Shown: one piece after another, positions 10,830 to 24,240 of the stretch
How the letters are laid out: every line of letters begins with the position of its first letter
Position numbering within the stretch: position 1 is the first letter of the stretch
NCBI GenBank assembly: GCA_964019415.1
Contig: OZ025884.1
Span: 2,963,875 to 3,027,874 of the forward strand
Direction: 5' to 3'
DNA: 64,000 nucleotides
From: Ianthella basta
Taxonomy: Eukaryota; Porifera; Demospongiae; Verongiida; Ianthellidae
Made by a program: the position numbers and the translations under genes
The notes under the pieces: model-generated
What the model was told of the DNA's origin: nothing
Databases searched by the model: none
What the model saw: the letters and a program-made list of their open reading frames with translations, nothing else

Positions 10830-12650
10830 CAACCACGGGGAAGGACGACAATAATCAAGCACCACATTGAGATGGTTGGTCCTCCAATCCGACAATCATC
10901 TCACCGCTTGCCAGCATCCCTTAAGGGGGAAGTAGATGCGGAAGTCCAGAACATGCTTCAGAGAGGGGTGATCTGTTCAAGCACAAGTCTGTAGAGCTTG
11001 TCAGTCATGTTAGTAAAGAAAAGAGGTGAGATGTGGCATTTTTGTATTGATCTTTGCAAAGTGAATGCGGCCACCCATCAAGATGCCTACCCATTACCAC
11101 GTATTGATAAGACACTGGACTCACTAGCCCATGCCATTATGTTCACCACCTTAGACCTTGCATCTGGCTACTGGCAGGTGGAATTGGACAAGACATCGAA
11201 AGAGAAGACGACTTTTCACCTCCTGGAGATCATTAGGAGTTCAACGTCATGCTGTTTGGCCTCACTAACGCCCCTGCTACGTTTCAACATTCTATAGAGT
11301 GTGTGTTAGCAGGTCTGTCCCCAGCCCAATGCTTGATGTACTTGGACGACATTATTGTCTATGGTACTTTGTTTGAGGGTCACTTGAGGCACCTGGACAA
11401 TGTGCTCACAAAGCTGAGTGAGGCTGGGCTCAAACTGAAACCTTTCAAGTGTCACTTTGCCCAGAAGCTGGTGCAGTATTCAGGCTATCTCATTTCGAAA
11501 GATGGTGTTGCAGTGGATACATCAAAGTCGGAGGCAGTAACATCCTATCCCCAACCTAGAGATTTGAAAGAGTTGCACGGATTCCTGCATGGGCATTGCC
11601 ACTATTACGACTGTTTTGTACAGAGCTTGGCATCCATTGCACAGCCCTTATACAGATTGACCAGGTAGAATGCAAGATGGTTTAATTGGAACTCAGAGTG
11701 CCAGCAGGCTTTTGATCAGCTCAAGAAATTGCTGGTTAACCCGTTCATCTTTGCCTACCCATAATTCGATATTCCCCTTGTGATCAGCACAGATGCATTA
11801 ATGCGATTGGTGCAGTCCTTAGCCAGGTTCAAAATGGTATAAGGAACGTGTTGTTGCGTACTGGAATAGACAATTGGGGAAGGCCCAGTGGAACTATTCC
11901 ACAATTGAAAGGTAAGCATTAGCAGTGGTAGGTACACCATTCAAGAATTCTGCCCTTATCTGTATGGCTTTGATCCACTTCAACGTGTATATAGATCACA
12001 TTCCCTTGGTTTACCTGAAATCTGTAAAGGACTGTGGAGGACGCATCAGCCGATGGTTGTTACTGTTACAACACTTCTACTTCACAATCAAGTACAAGCC
12101 AGGAGGAAGCAAAGGGAATGCTGATGGTCTTTCTAGATGACCACCACCTGCAGACAGTGAGACATCACTCACAAAGACAGGGGAGGAACTGACCACGACT
12201 GATTGGGAACCAGAGATTGTTGCATTTGTTCAGAACCCAGAGCCCATGAATTTATAGACATGCTATTCCAGGCACAGTCCAATGACAAAGTCTTGCAAGA
12301 GGTTAGGAAGGCACTATACAACATGGCATGTCCCTCCTGCGGCAGTTCTGGGGCATGTGTGACAGGCTGGTCCAGAATGGAGGGATCCTGTATCACCAGG
12401 TGAATTTCTCAATGCTTCAAGCAGTACTTCCACACAGCTAGGTTGTAGAACACCATGCATTCTGGAGCAAATCCACAGCAAAGGTGGACATCTTGGTGTC
12501 CACAAGACCCTGGCAAACTGAGGGAACAATTTTATTGGCTTGGGTACCAGGCAGACGTGGAGAAATGGATCAAGGAATATGAGTCATGCCAGCGTCATAA
12601 TAGTCCATCTCAGAAGCCTCAAGCACCCCTTCGTAGTGCTGGGCTGACAC
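10830..12650 (+). mobile_element. Decayed Ty3/gypsy LTR retrotransposon pol fragment
   Basis: Plus-strand pol remnants with stops and frameshifts. RT blocks: CIDLCKVNAATHQDAYPLPR near 11045, TTLDLASGYWQVELDK near 11150, FGLTNAPATFQ near 11255, and the catalytic YLDDIIVYG near 11338. These are followed by the connection and RNase H region, the GNADGLSR end of RNase H near 12117, and an integrase zinc-finger region (HSG through CQRHN) near 12455-12605. Gag, protease, the integrase core and LTRs were not found. It abuts the tyrosine-recombinase element in the opposite orientation, so the two relics are head to head. Described as a dead copy only. Confidence 0.88.
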
Positions 12651-13925
12651 TATACTGACAATATACCGACCCAGACATAACTGATAAATAATGACAATTT
12701 GACACACAGCATAGATGTACATTTACAGTAATTTCTTAAGTAAATTCAATGAAACAGTATTTGTAAAAAAGCATAATGATGGTAGTGGTTTTCCCTTAGA
12801 CCCTCTAAGCCTAACTGCTTCATATTCCTTTGGGTGATGCTGGCTAGAACAAGTTTATAGGCCTGCCTTACTGGCATCATAGATACAGGAGGTGAAAGGC
12901 AGTACCAATCATGAGGAGCCTTCTTTGGCTCAACCAGCAGTGCGCGTGAAGAGACTGCTGTGACTCCAGATCCCCTGGAATCTAGCTCATCAGACCGCCC
13001 CCAATATTTCCAGTAGCCTCCAGAATGCTACAGTGGTCTCATCATGTAGCAAATTTTGCGAGGACACAAGATCTGTGTGAAAGCTACATAACATATACAA
13101 GTAGTATAACAATATTGACTGTGCATGAGCAATGATGATACTTTTAGTACTTTAAAATTATTGGCAAAGCCTTTATTGGTTATCCCCACTTTAAATTTAG
13201 TGGGTTGCTGTACTGGCTTGCTGTGAGTTCATTGAGTTTCATTGCCTGCTGTTCAGTTGTGTTGATCGCTCCCTAGCACGTTGCAGTAGTAGAGAAGGTT
13301 AAAGTAACGAAATCAAACTTGCACAATTGTTGTACAGATGTTCATTTAGATGATTCAGATGTTCCTGCACATGCATCCAAATTTTGGAGCAGATTGCTCC
13401 TTTCCTATATACTCGAGTTATTGGAGACTGAAAAGGTGTTCCATTTAAGGGTGGAAAATCACACTCATAAGCAAGTTATTGCAAAATTTGCAACGGTTAC
13501 TTTTAAATGAAAAGAAAAAATTCTGCAGCAAAGAAGAAATTCGAAGTGGCCTACCATATATTTGTGCATACATGCATGTACATTAAATAGCAATGCCAAG
13601 TTTGGTTCTTTTCAGCCATTTTGGGCGCAACTAGATAGAGTTTCCCTGGAGCTACTTGACTCCAAAAAACGGTTACCATAATAATTTTTCACTTTCAATT
13701 AGAATATATACCTCAGTAAAGGCATTGACGATCAATTAATTATACACGGTCATCAAATTGTGGGAAATTTACTTGATAATTTCACTTGAAAGATCAAGAC
13801 ATTTGGTTGCAATGCAATAGAGTTAGCTACATAGGCAAAAGCAATGTACCCTAAAGAAAGGTTTTAGCCTTCGATCCCTACTACCTTAACTTACATAAGA
13901 CTATAAAATATTGAATATAAATAGA
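12651..13925. other. Spacer 3' of PDXK
   Basis: AT-rich, no convincing ORF, RNA gene or terminal repeat seen. It separates the PDXK stop codon from the decayed Ty3 fragment. Confidence 0.5.
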
Positions 13926-16900
13926 TCAGTTAGCTGCAGGTCGAGAAGGTACACTAGGTGGATTCTCAATATCTCCTTTGCTTGCAATGAGTTGCAGCTC
14001 TAGGTGTTCAGGACTGACAGGACCACCACTGCATTTTGCTGCAAACAGGTGCAAAATTGAAGGAGAGAGCAGACAAGACAGCACATATCACCTATTAAGT
14101 AACTTGCTCTAGAGTCTGTACTCAGTACACAGGAGCTCTAATTCAGGAACAATGAAAATGTTGAGTACACCATGCCATGGCCAATGACAAAGCTTCCTTT
14201 CACAAGTAGCTGGTACGCCATTTACAATGGCACAGACTTGTTGCTAATGCGATCACTGCTCAATACCTTTAGCAGCATCCATTGTTCTTTTAAGTACAGC
14301 ATGCATGGTCCCAATGGTCTTCTCACAGGCAACCTGTATATGCAAGCAAGCACCACATACAGTAGAGGGGAGTGGGTGTGTTGGGGTGAAGTGGGCAGGA
14401 CCTACTTGGAGCCCTTGATTCATCCAGGCCAGAAAGAGTGCAGTGAAGAGGTCACCTGTCCCAGTGAATTGTCCGGGCAGCTTTGGAAACTGGAGGCGCA
14501 CTGAGCTCCCTGCATTAAGAATGTAACTGTTTAAACCTCATTCTTCTCTCGCACTGCCCCCCCCCCCCCCCCCCACACACACACACCTACCATCCGCGGT
14601 GCCACCAAGCAGTGTCAATGTCCCTTCTTCCACTTCAATGCTAGTGATGATGACAGCCTTGGCTCCAGCATTGAGGAGGACACCTATTGCCTATCGCAAC
14701 CAAGGTAGGGTAGAAGAGAAGAGGGGGGCAAATCAAATATAAACTATAATAGGCAACATAAAAATTATGCACTAAAGTATAGGTACAGTAGTTTTATGAT
14801 TACTTGTCCGGGTTGCACAATGCACAATGCACATTGCACCATGGACTGACTCGTTTACATGCCATTATGATGCATAATGTGTTGATCACGGCCATGTGAT
14901 GCATTATTTGGTGCGGATTGCTGAAGTTTACGGGATGGATCATTGATATTGGTTGTAAATGGCTTCATTGGAGTTCATTGAAGTGAATCTGAAAGAGAGT
15001 TTCACACTTGTCACTGCCTGTAGCAATGGCGAACCCGAGTGAGAGGTTGACTGACCTTCTTTTCGGAGGGACAGAATTGATTCACAGTAAATCGAGCATG
15101 CATGCTTGGCTATAGTCTGAGTGCAATAGGGAGTGGTCCAGTGAGTTGTGAGTGAAGTAGGTAGTGGTCCAGTGAGTTGTGAGTGCATGTAGCAGAGGTG
15201 GTCCAGTGAATTGTGAGTGTGGTTGGATGTGATGCAGTGAGTTGTGGGTAGCTGAGTTAGTTTGCTACTGATGCTTCTCTTTTGCATAGTTGAATCTCTT
15301 ACACAGTCCTTGGCAGCATCAATGCCAAAAGATTCTCAGTCACTGTTTTGCCCCTGATATCTGAGTTCTCACCAGCAATAACAACTCAGCCATGTGTGGT
15401 TCCAGCTGAAGGCCTGACAGAAGATGACAAGGAAGAAGAACCTGGGCACTGGATGCTGGTGATGACTTGTCCAAGTCTATTGCAAGTCCAAAACGCAAGA
15501 AAACAGTGATGGAAGAGAGACGCGCTCATGTGCAAGACATTATTGATGAGCTTAAGGAAGTGGGTATTCTAGGCCACAATACAGGCTATGGGCGGAGGCC
15601 ATCGTGAGTGGAAGCCATGGCAGCAGAAGCGATCCACCACTGGAGATAATGTTCAAGAAGCAGTCCAGCTCAGTGGTAACTGGACATTCTAAAGTGAAAA
15701 TTAATGGGTCAAAATGCTCAACAACAGCTACCATCACGACTTCTCCATCCGGCTCACTGCTGCATGCCTCAAGCCCAGCAGCCCTGACACCTCTGCTGCT
15801 TCCCTGAAGACATAAATTAAACAATCAAGGAGCTGCACAAATTGTTTGGAATCACTGCCATCACAGAAAAGGATTGGTCAAGGCAACAAGATCTCATTTT
15901 GCACAAGATGAACAATATGTGATTATATATGCATAATTACATATTGTTCATCAGGCCAATGTTTGTAGTGAGATTTGCTGGCACATGTGCCAGCAAATGT
16001 CACCACTGACACTGGTCTTCATTTTGGTCCTGCATTGGATTTTTAGTGATCCTTTATTGATATTAGTTAGTGACATTCTGTTTTAATTCGTTGTGCATGT
16101 TGCTAACAATGATCTTTTGATTTTGTTCCAATGTTGATCTTTTTAAGTTTTCGCATCAATCTTTAGCTTTGTTATTTTGCACTGGTAAGGTGTAACATTT
16201 GTACTGCTAGAGCGTTATGATTTTGTACTGTTTTAATTTAAGACTGATGCATGCATGCACTTTCGCACCATATATCATACAAAACAATTTTGAGTTCCTT
16301 CACTTGTATATACATGTGCTACAGTGATGTTATTTTGGTTCAGTTACATTGTTCATCCTAAACGTGTTTGCATGTCCATGTGTATATGAATATGTCCATA
16401 TGCATAGAAATCAATCTCACTTCTTCATGAACATCAAGCATGCACCAAGTGCATAAATACAACATAAGTATGCATGGCCTAATTTACCTGATATAGTAAC
16501 CAGCATGCTTGATATATGCACAACAGTCCTGATCTTTGACAAAAGCAAATGCTGATGCTAGAACAAGTTGTGGATCACTTGTGGCATGAAATACAATGGA
16601 AATATTCCTAGGTACGATTTGACCTGATGGATGCATTCCTCAATAGGGTTCAAGTCTGGGCTGTAAGGGGGAAGGAATCATAGCAATGCTCTGAGCTGAG
16701 GATCAATTGACAGACTTCATCAACATGATGGATATTCTAGCGAGCTAGACCCACTCCACCTCAGAGTGCTTACACCAGAAGGCGAAGAGGGTCTAGGGAG
16801 TTTGCAAATTGATTTGATTAATCATTACTTCACGGACAACTTGTGGATACTAGATTAGGTAGCCGTGTGACTTCAACTGTGCACTTACATGCATAACGAA

Positions 16901-19190
16901 AGACATCTGTCATCTGCGAAAGAAGGGTAGTACGCAAACGCACCTTGGAAACTTACCAGCAAGCCACCTGGAAGCAGACTTGTGAGAGAACATTGGCTGC
17001 TCAGTGATCTGCATGTGCAGACACATACTACTTCGTTCAAAGGAGCTGAATCTGACTACAGTGCACTTAGAGACTAAGACTAAGGTTTGCAGGGGACCCT
17101 GGAAAACTGCAATTTCACTTTCAATCAAGATCTGAAACTGAAGTGTCTACAGCAGCAAACAGAGCGGTTGCCCCTTCAGACAGGATGGCAGTGACAGAGT
17201 TGCTCCCTATATAGGAATCAATTGTGCTACATCATGGAGACAAATTGGGCAAAACACCTCTGCAAACTGTTGTTTACTGCACTTTCATTGGTTGCTGCTG
17301 CGACACCATCTTGAGCAGAATCAACTGCTGATTTCAGTTGGCTAAAGCCCATTGGCCAGTTTAGGCAAATCAGATAGCACACTTTCCTAGACCCTCCTCG
17401 CCTTTCCGAGCACAAGCGCCCTGGGGCAGAGTGGGTCTAGTGTGCTAGACTACATGATGGGTTGAGGCATTATCCATTATTACAATTGAATTCCTGTTTG
17501 ACCCATTGAATGGCTTCTGCACAGGCAACAGGCTGTTGCGAACATATTCACAGAATACATCCCCACTCACTGAACCTTCAACTAAACAGAAATCTTCCCC
17601 TCCTCTCATAGTAATGGCTGCAAGAGCTGAATCTTGCTTCTATATACCATGAATATAAAACTTCAGGGAGACTGGTGCGGCACATCTCAAGGCATAACCT
17701 TTCTCATGATGAAGGTCACGCTGATCACAGTTTTATCAACAAAAGCAAACATGCTTGCAGGCACATACTTGACTTTGTTGATAAATTCAGCTCTCTTCTC
17801 TTCTGATCTTTGATACACAGTGAAGTGCATCTTCTGCCTGGTTAGCCCCATTTCATGAATTTCGGTTCATATCTGATTGAGTGATACAATTATTCCTGTT
17901 GCTTCTAGTTTAACCTGGATCTCCACTATATAAAAGCACATTTGAGAAAACAACCCGCTTTGCCCAATATGTAAACAATAGCTATGGGGAAAACAGTCAC
18001 ATGGGTGATATTTCACCGAAAAATGGATTATGGCATCATTCATATCTATGGTACAGTCCCTATCTAGTGGCCAAATTTGAATCCTATAGTCCTTCTCTGA
18101 AGCTCAAACGAAGACTGCGAAATCACATGGTGGCCATCAGGCATGGCGTATATGAACATGTCATGTAAGGCAGTAAGCATAAAAATAGCTATGCACATTA
18201 TTCAAGGCAACCAGGCCTTGCTCAAAGTCGACAAACATACACTAATCCAGCATGCCCGATGAGTGTGAAGACCTTCCCGTTCCAAGGACGACGCAGATAC
18301 ACTTCCCACAATGACCAACCCAACTTGTCCGCCATGTGTGCCATGGCCGGAAGTCCAAGTTTAAACGCCTTTTTCCGGCCAAGCACATAGCATAATTTCG
18401 TATTTTAGGCATGTGTATCTCAGGAACTGTAGCAGCTATCGAAGTGCAACAAAAGGCAATACAGAGCTCAACCACTCTGCTTTAACACGGTGTTGCTAAC
18501 TCAAAACCAATAAACTGCGCAAAGTGCCTCATTATCTCAAATCCACTCACATAATTATACAAGTTCCTGAGAAGTTAAAGACAATCTGCAGAAGCATAAA
18601 TTGTTCTTCTCACAACTTAGGTAAGCATCCTCTCTTCCTGCCATCTTGTGCAACACTTCCTGTGTTCAGGAGCAAATCGATGCATCTTCTAATGCATTTA
18701 GGGAACACAAAGAAGTTCTCTGCGATCTCCGTCATGCTTAGTTGTCTGTAGATGTATGACCACACCATTCTCCATCTCAAGTCAGCAGAAAAGTCAGCTC
18801 GAGGCATGACGTTCTCCAAATAACCAAGGCAGTCTGATTTGCGTATTTCCACAAACAACGTAGCTACGTCGCTCACAAAGCGATCTATAATATAGCTGAA
18901 TAAATGTATGGATATCACGTGGCACATGATGGAGCGTTATGCATTGTGCAATGTGCAATGTGTGATTGGGCTATATACACCATGGCACCTAACTAATAGC
19001 CATTAAACCTTCAATGAACCTCTGCCTTATAACGCACAATGTACTATGAAACAAAACTAAAAGGAGGAACAAAGGCAGTGTCGGTCACCTTAGTAGCATC
19101 ATCTTCAGAATGGATCTTCACACCACTCAACAGCCTACATGATTTAAAGGGAAGTAGAAGGCATTAAACAATATGCAAACACCCACATAG

Positions 19191-19221
<31 letters not shown>

Positions 19222-22200
19222 CACATACTCAGCTTCAAATTGATTGGGGGTGATGACATCAGCAAGTGGGATTATTTCATTCTTGTAGACTGGCAGCAAC
19301 TCCTTTGGGACATACTGAGGAGAAAGAAATATAGACAACATAACACCATCGCACACTCATCATTACAATAGTCAGTAAACATACCAATTTCCCAGTATCG
19401 CCCAACACTGGATCACAAACTGAAGAAATAAATAAACAGCAAATACATTGGACAACGTATATGATATTCTAATCTCACATAGCCAGACCACCATTCTATA
19501 TGTAGGCCTGGCTATATACATATTCAACAGTGACACTCACCCAACCAACAAACAACAAATACTCTCAGCAACGAGCAATGACTCAAAAACAATCTTGTCT
19601 AGTGTGCTTACATACCAAAAAGTGTGGATTCTTTATTCCTCCTCATCTCCATGACAACTTCCTTGACTTGGTGGAGGAAGGACTCAGTACCAATGAACCC
19701 TGTGCACACACACAAGCAAAGGAGCACTCAATCACCGAATAAATATGAGTTACTACTGAACTTCTAGGATGTAACATGTTTACTGACTGCAGACCTGAGG
19801 GCAAGGTCAGTAAATGTGTTATGCTTGTGCAGCCAGCCGAAGCTGTATCTGTGCTTCAGTTTCTGCCTGCCAGTCGTGCTCTCTGGCCTTGCCTGGCCTT
19901 AGTTAGCCAAAGCTGCATCTGCCGTGCAGTTTGGCCTTTTGCGCTGTACAATACAGAGCGTGTCTTGTGCATAAAATTATGTCTGATAGTGCAACGGCAA
20001 TGCTTGCACAACAAATGCGTGCTGGTATAAACAACATTTGGCTGCCATGCATACGACACAGGGAAAGCGGACACTGCACAAATAGGAGAGGTACGGTGTG
20101 TTGTGTGTGTAGACACGTCACAGTTCCCTGTGCCCAAAATGTGTTGCAGTCCCCCAGGTGTCCAAAATATTACACCAAAACTTCCCCTGTGGCCTAAAAT
20201 GAAACAAACAGACAGAAGCCTCGCCCAGAGCGTTGAGTTAAGCTACCTACTGATTTGCATATGGGGCTCACTTTGCTGGCCCCCAAATAGCGCAGCACAA
20301 TTCGTATCTCCCTGAGGTAGCCCAGAAGGGCTAAGTGAGCACAGCTTTCTACAAAGGATAGTTCGCAGTCTGAAAGATGCTGTGATTTCCATCACACTGA
20401 TGAAGACTTGGAAGAATTTACTTGCAGTTTGTCACCATTTTGGTCCGGAATCTTGCTTGACAACCCAGAAGTATGTCCTGCAGAGTCTTGGGTAGTCTCG
20501 CAAATATAGCCACTGTTTTTGATGTTGCTTGCTGAGGCTAGCTGTTGATATGACACAATTCTGTGAGGAACTGACAGGCGACTTTGCGAGCTATAGGTGA
20601 TCGTCTGTTGGCAGATTGTTCACGGGTGCTTTGTCTTTTGGAATACACCAGAATCTGGCCTAACCCAGTTCTGGAGAAGACTCCCATGCATTTCTCCGTG
20701 TCTGCTGTGGTCTTCTGGCATGTTTGTTCATTGCATTCACAGTTTGCTTAGCTTAATTGATTCTCGTGACCTTTCAAAGGGGTGCTTGGCAAGTTTACTA
20801 CCCTGCAGTTACAGTAATAAACGATTTATTACCCTGAGCTCTCCTTTGATGCATGATGTCACCAGGCAATAAGTAATAGCTACTACATGCTATCAGTGCT
20901 GTACTGCATGTACTGCACGAGTCCCGAGGGCACAAAGCGCCCAGGGCAAGTGCAGTAAGTATTAATTATTACACCTCCTTTTCAGGATGTCGCTGATTTA
21001 TAAGCACTCCCCCCTCAGGAGCTTCAAACCCTCAGGTCTCGTGCTTATAAATTAGCGACCTCCTGAAAAGGAAGTGTTATAAGTGATTTATTTGCCGAAC
21101 AAAGGGAAGCGTGGGTGAATGTTAATTGGTTTCTTGCCAAATAAGGAAAGCACTTGGGAAACGCAGGTGAATCCATTGCTGCACTATTATTGTTTGTGCA
21201 GGAGAGCTAGCACGAAGGCAGCAAACCAGCAGGCAGAAACGTCCATACTATACCCCTCCGGAAGCCTCTTCCTTTATGAAGATGTCTTACCCATATCTTC
21301 TGCAACGTGAGCAGAGGCACCAACTGTGAATAAGACTTGGCTGGTGAATTGTGCTTCGGCGGAAGATGTGCCGACAGCATTGGAGGCACAGGAAGCCAAG
21401 CCGGCTCAAAGGAATTTCATGATGGGACAGCACGATGGATCAGTGATCAGCTGCAGTGGAAGTGACCATAATCTGAGTCTGTATGTTTGTTTTGCTAGCT
21501 AGCTACCTGAGATGTCTTTTCGTACATCCTCCTGCTGAATGTGGCCACCTTTGACACACAATTTGCGGAGTTGACGGTAATGTCTATGTTGCTTCATTAA
21601 TACCTACACTACACTACCCCACCATAACGGTTGAGTAGTGTAGACTAAGCAGTGATATGATCGAATGTAGTGTGCATCTCAAGACACTATACCATCAATC
21701 CAATGAGTCATGCATTCAGTGCATTCATCCAACCCTCTGTTCCCAAACTTGGGTAGTCATTAGGAATACAGACTGTGTGATGTCATAGTTGTGTACAGGT
21801 AAAGCTACCCACAGTTTGAGAACTGATGTGTGAAGTCAGCAGTGCGTAATTAGATATACACACCAAAAACTAGATATTCACACCAAGAATTAGATATTGT
21901 CACCTTGGCACAACAAGTAACAGATATATAATTATGCATCCAATAAACATAGCAACAACCTAGCAATGGCAAATAAGTATTAGTTATAACACCTCCTTGA
22001 GGGATGTCACTGATTTATAAGCACGAGGCCTGAGGGCGCAAAGCACCCAAGGGGAGAGTGTTTATAATTGGTGACGAAAAGGAGGTGTTATAAGTGATTT
22101 ATTTGCTGAACAAAGTGTGGGCGAATGTTAATAGGTTTCCTGCCAAAACAAGGAAAGCGTTAAGAATCCAAATGGCATCCAATGCATTATCATTCTTCAG

Positions 22201-24240
22201 GACAGCTAGCGAGGAGCCAAGCGAACCAGGCAGAAACGTCCATACACTACCTCATCCAAAATCTCTTCCTCCACGAAGGAGATGTCTTGCTCATCTCCTG
22301 CAATGCAATTGGAGGCACCAACATAACTTGGCTAGTGAATCGTGCGTAGGCGGAAGGTACGCCCAGCGGCATTGGAGGCGGAGGGAGCCAAACTGGCTCA
22401 GAGGAATCTGATAGTGAGACAGATCGATGGATTGGTGATCAGCTGCAGCAGAATTGACACTAATCTGAGTCTCTATGTTCGTCCGGTAGCCACCTAGCTA
22501 CCTGAGATGTCTTTTAGTCCTCTCGTGCACGGAATCGGCCACCTTCGAGGCACAAATTTCAACAGCTGAAGTACAATAGAACAACAGTATGTCCAGTAGG
22601 AGGAAGCTTTATGTGCCCTTTTTCATGACTGAAACTACAGCGGCACCATAGATATTCAAAACCCAGCCATATAAATGTTTGGGTAGTGTAAAGTTCTGTA
22701 TGCTTCATTGAACTGTTTTTATACTTGATCTGAATGCAAGTACTTGAGTGTTAAGAGTTGTTGCTATTGACTGAATCACACTGAATCCGATTAGATATTC
22801 TTGCTCTCCAATAAGATATAATTTATTATGAATCAGGCACACATGCGCACTGCCTGTGATAGAGTACACATACATAAACACATGCAAAATGAAGTAAACA
22901 GAGCATTAATAAGCATGGGCAGTAATATAGTTATAATACGATATAATTGCTTTCCAATAAGATATAATTGCTTCCAATAAGACATATTCTCTGTCTGATA
23001 AGAAATTTTCACCTCTCACAACAAGTAGCACTTTTATAGTCACTCAATAAACATAGCAACCACCTAGCAACGGCAAATTAATATGCGTTATGACATTGAT
23101 AGCGTGGAGTAAGTAGGTTATTGAAAAAATAGACACTCTCAAAATGTGCAGGCGTTTCAGTTCGAATTGGTAAGTGAACTAGGAATAGCTACGGTGATAG
23201 CAATGGCCAAGCACTCGGCCCATTTGCAGCCTAGATTGAGCAAAAGATTGATCTTGATCGATCACGATTTTGAGTACATGTGTCTTGGACTTGTTCTTGC
23301 GAATACTACAGCCGACATAGACAAGTGCCTCCACCCAACTCTTCAGCAGTTGGGCTGATACCAGAAACGTCAAGTTCCCGAGACAGAAAGTGCCGATGAG
23401 TATTCTGCTGACTTACGACCATCCCCTCCATGCAAAGTAACTGTGCCGTTTAGCAACCGAAGTTCGCAAAGTCAATGGTGAGCAGTAGCTGCCAACCAAA
23501 GATTGTACAGCACTATTTAATCGGCATCCAGCGGCATATTCGCGGCCAGAAGAACAATGTGATCAACATCATGACCGGTAGGCCTATATAAATTTCTTTA
23601 GGCCTATTGGTAATTGATTCTAGTTACCTTTACTGAGATGACATGCAATTGATATGAGGTGATAATGAATTTGTTAGGGGCTCTTACTTCATTACTGCAG
23701 TAGCCAATTTACTGTGGTGGCAGTCTCTTTGATGTATGAGATCACCATTCAATAACTTAATCCATTCACTATTTGCGTGCACTTCTCATACCTGTGAGGA
23801 TGTGGGAATAATTTAACAGGCTGTTCTGCCTCAGCCCATCAATAAGGTCTTGGAGGTCACCTGAACTCAACACCTGACCTTTGCAATGGTCATATTCTAT
23901 CAAAGAAGAGATATGTAGCTACAGTAACACTCATAAAGATACAACACAAGATACAGCAGCTAGGTGTTGCTTACCTGTGTGGTTGGAAAATTGTACAGAA
24001 TTGATAGCGTCCACCTCAAATCCGAGCACCTTCGTGAGGAAGCAGAAATGTCTCTCCCTCACCTACTTTAGCTGTTTAAAACTACTGGTATTCAGCCGTC
24101 TCGTTGAACAAATAAAGCAGGCACGCATTAAAACATACCTGAAGAGGAAATGTAGCGCATTTATTCCCAGCGTAACCGTGAACTACGTGACTCTGTATCG
24201 ACAGAACACGACAGGCCGTTGAGAGACGGTAGTAAGCCAT
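13926..24240 (-). CDS. PDXK: Pyridoxal kinase, complete, 11 exons, 298 aa
   Basis: Cytosolic ribokinase-fold enzyme that phosphorylates pyridoxal, pyridoxamine and pyridoxine with ATP (vitamin B6 salvage to PLP). Exons: 24139-24240 (ATG at 24240), 23975-24029, 23792-23896, 19616-19699, 19385-19419, 19229-19314, 19089-19134, 14591-14690, 14406-14509, 14267-14333, 13926-14038 (TGA). They sum to 897 nt, and each junction restores a codon. Family motifs: [20 protein letters not shown] (exon 1), [18 protein letters not shown] (exon 2), [11 protein letters not shown] (exon 5), [12 protein letters not shown] (exon 6), AVIITS (exon 8), and the catalytic GTGDLF anion-hole motif (exon 9). The length is slightly under the 312 aa of human PDXK. 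Introns 3 (19700-23791) and 7 (14691-19088) are about 4 kb and loaded with transposon remnants; the others are short. The alternative upstream in-frame ATG at 24303 gives an unlike N-terminus, so the later ATG was preferred. The gene sits between the two ABCC4-like copies. Confidence 0.95.
15133..15250. repeat. Short tandem repeat in PDXK intron 7
   Basis: Four imperfect units of about 30 bp carrying GTGGTCCAGTGAGTTGTGAG, inside otherwise unrecognised intronic sequence. Confidence 0.8.
16600..18927 (-). mobile_element. Degenerate Tc1/IS630-like DDE transposase in PDXK intron 7
   Basis: The N-terminal helix-turn-helix part lies at about 18610-18815 ([20 protein letters not shown]). The middle catalytic part lies at about 17455-17860, with MFAFVDKT, then [17 protein letters not shown] and an MDNAS block holding the second catalytic Asp. 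The C-terminal [12 protein letters not shown] block is at about 16640-16670. Frames are broken, and two insertions interrupt it: 16732-17451, and an unidentified one around 18110-18500. Sense is the same as the host gene. Dead. Confidence 0.78.
16732..17451. mobile_element. 720-bp TIR transposon inserted in the Tc1-like transposase
   Basis: Inverted termini share CTAGACCCACTC (left end beginning atattctagcgagctagacc, right end agtctagcacactagaccc). The 9-bp target duplication ACATGATGG is at 16723-16731 and 17452-17460. Removing it rejoins the transposase at the MDNAS-to-HHVDEV block, which supports the boundaries. A 9-bp duplication is typical of Mutator-like transposases. No transposase ORF is visible inside. 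Confidence 0.82.
20917..21560. mobile_element. Foldback-containing repeat, copy 1, PDXK intron 3
   Basis: A hairpin with ~40-bp arms (20968-21006 and 21041-21082, ACACCTCCTTTTCAGGATGT and complement, TTATAAGCAC at the tip) is followed by ~480 bp. That tract recurs at 22087-22570 in the same orientation (GTGATTTATTTGCYGAACAA; GCAGAAACGTCCATAC). No ORF longer than ~60 codons is convincing. Confidence 0.75.
21980..22570. mobile_element. Foldback-containing repeat, copy 2, PDXK intron 3
   Basis: Second copy of the 20917 element, about 1 kb downstream in the same orientation. Hairpin arms are at 21984-22024 and 22059-22092, followed by the same tail ending around CTACCTGAGATGTCTTTT. It differs from copy 1 by many substitutions and small indels, so the duplication is not recent. 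Confidence 0.75.

Noticed and set aside
15380..15830. Plus-strand Lys-rich coding-like stretch ([17 protein letters not shown])
   Set aside because: Possibly a transposon protein fragment, but too short and broken to assign.
14814..18970. GCACAATGCACATTG runs near both ends of PDXK intron 7 as terminal inverted repeats of the Tc1-like element
   Set aside because: The similarity is only of short self-similar words, both sides also contain CCATGG in the same sense, and no target duplication aligns.
23146..23358. 70-codon plus-strand frame in PDXK intron 3
   Set aside because: No family recognised; likely chance or TE debris.
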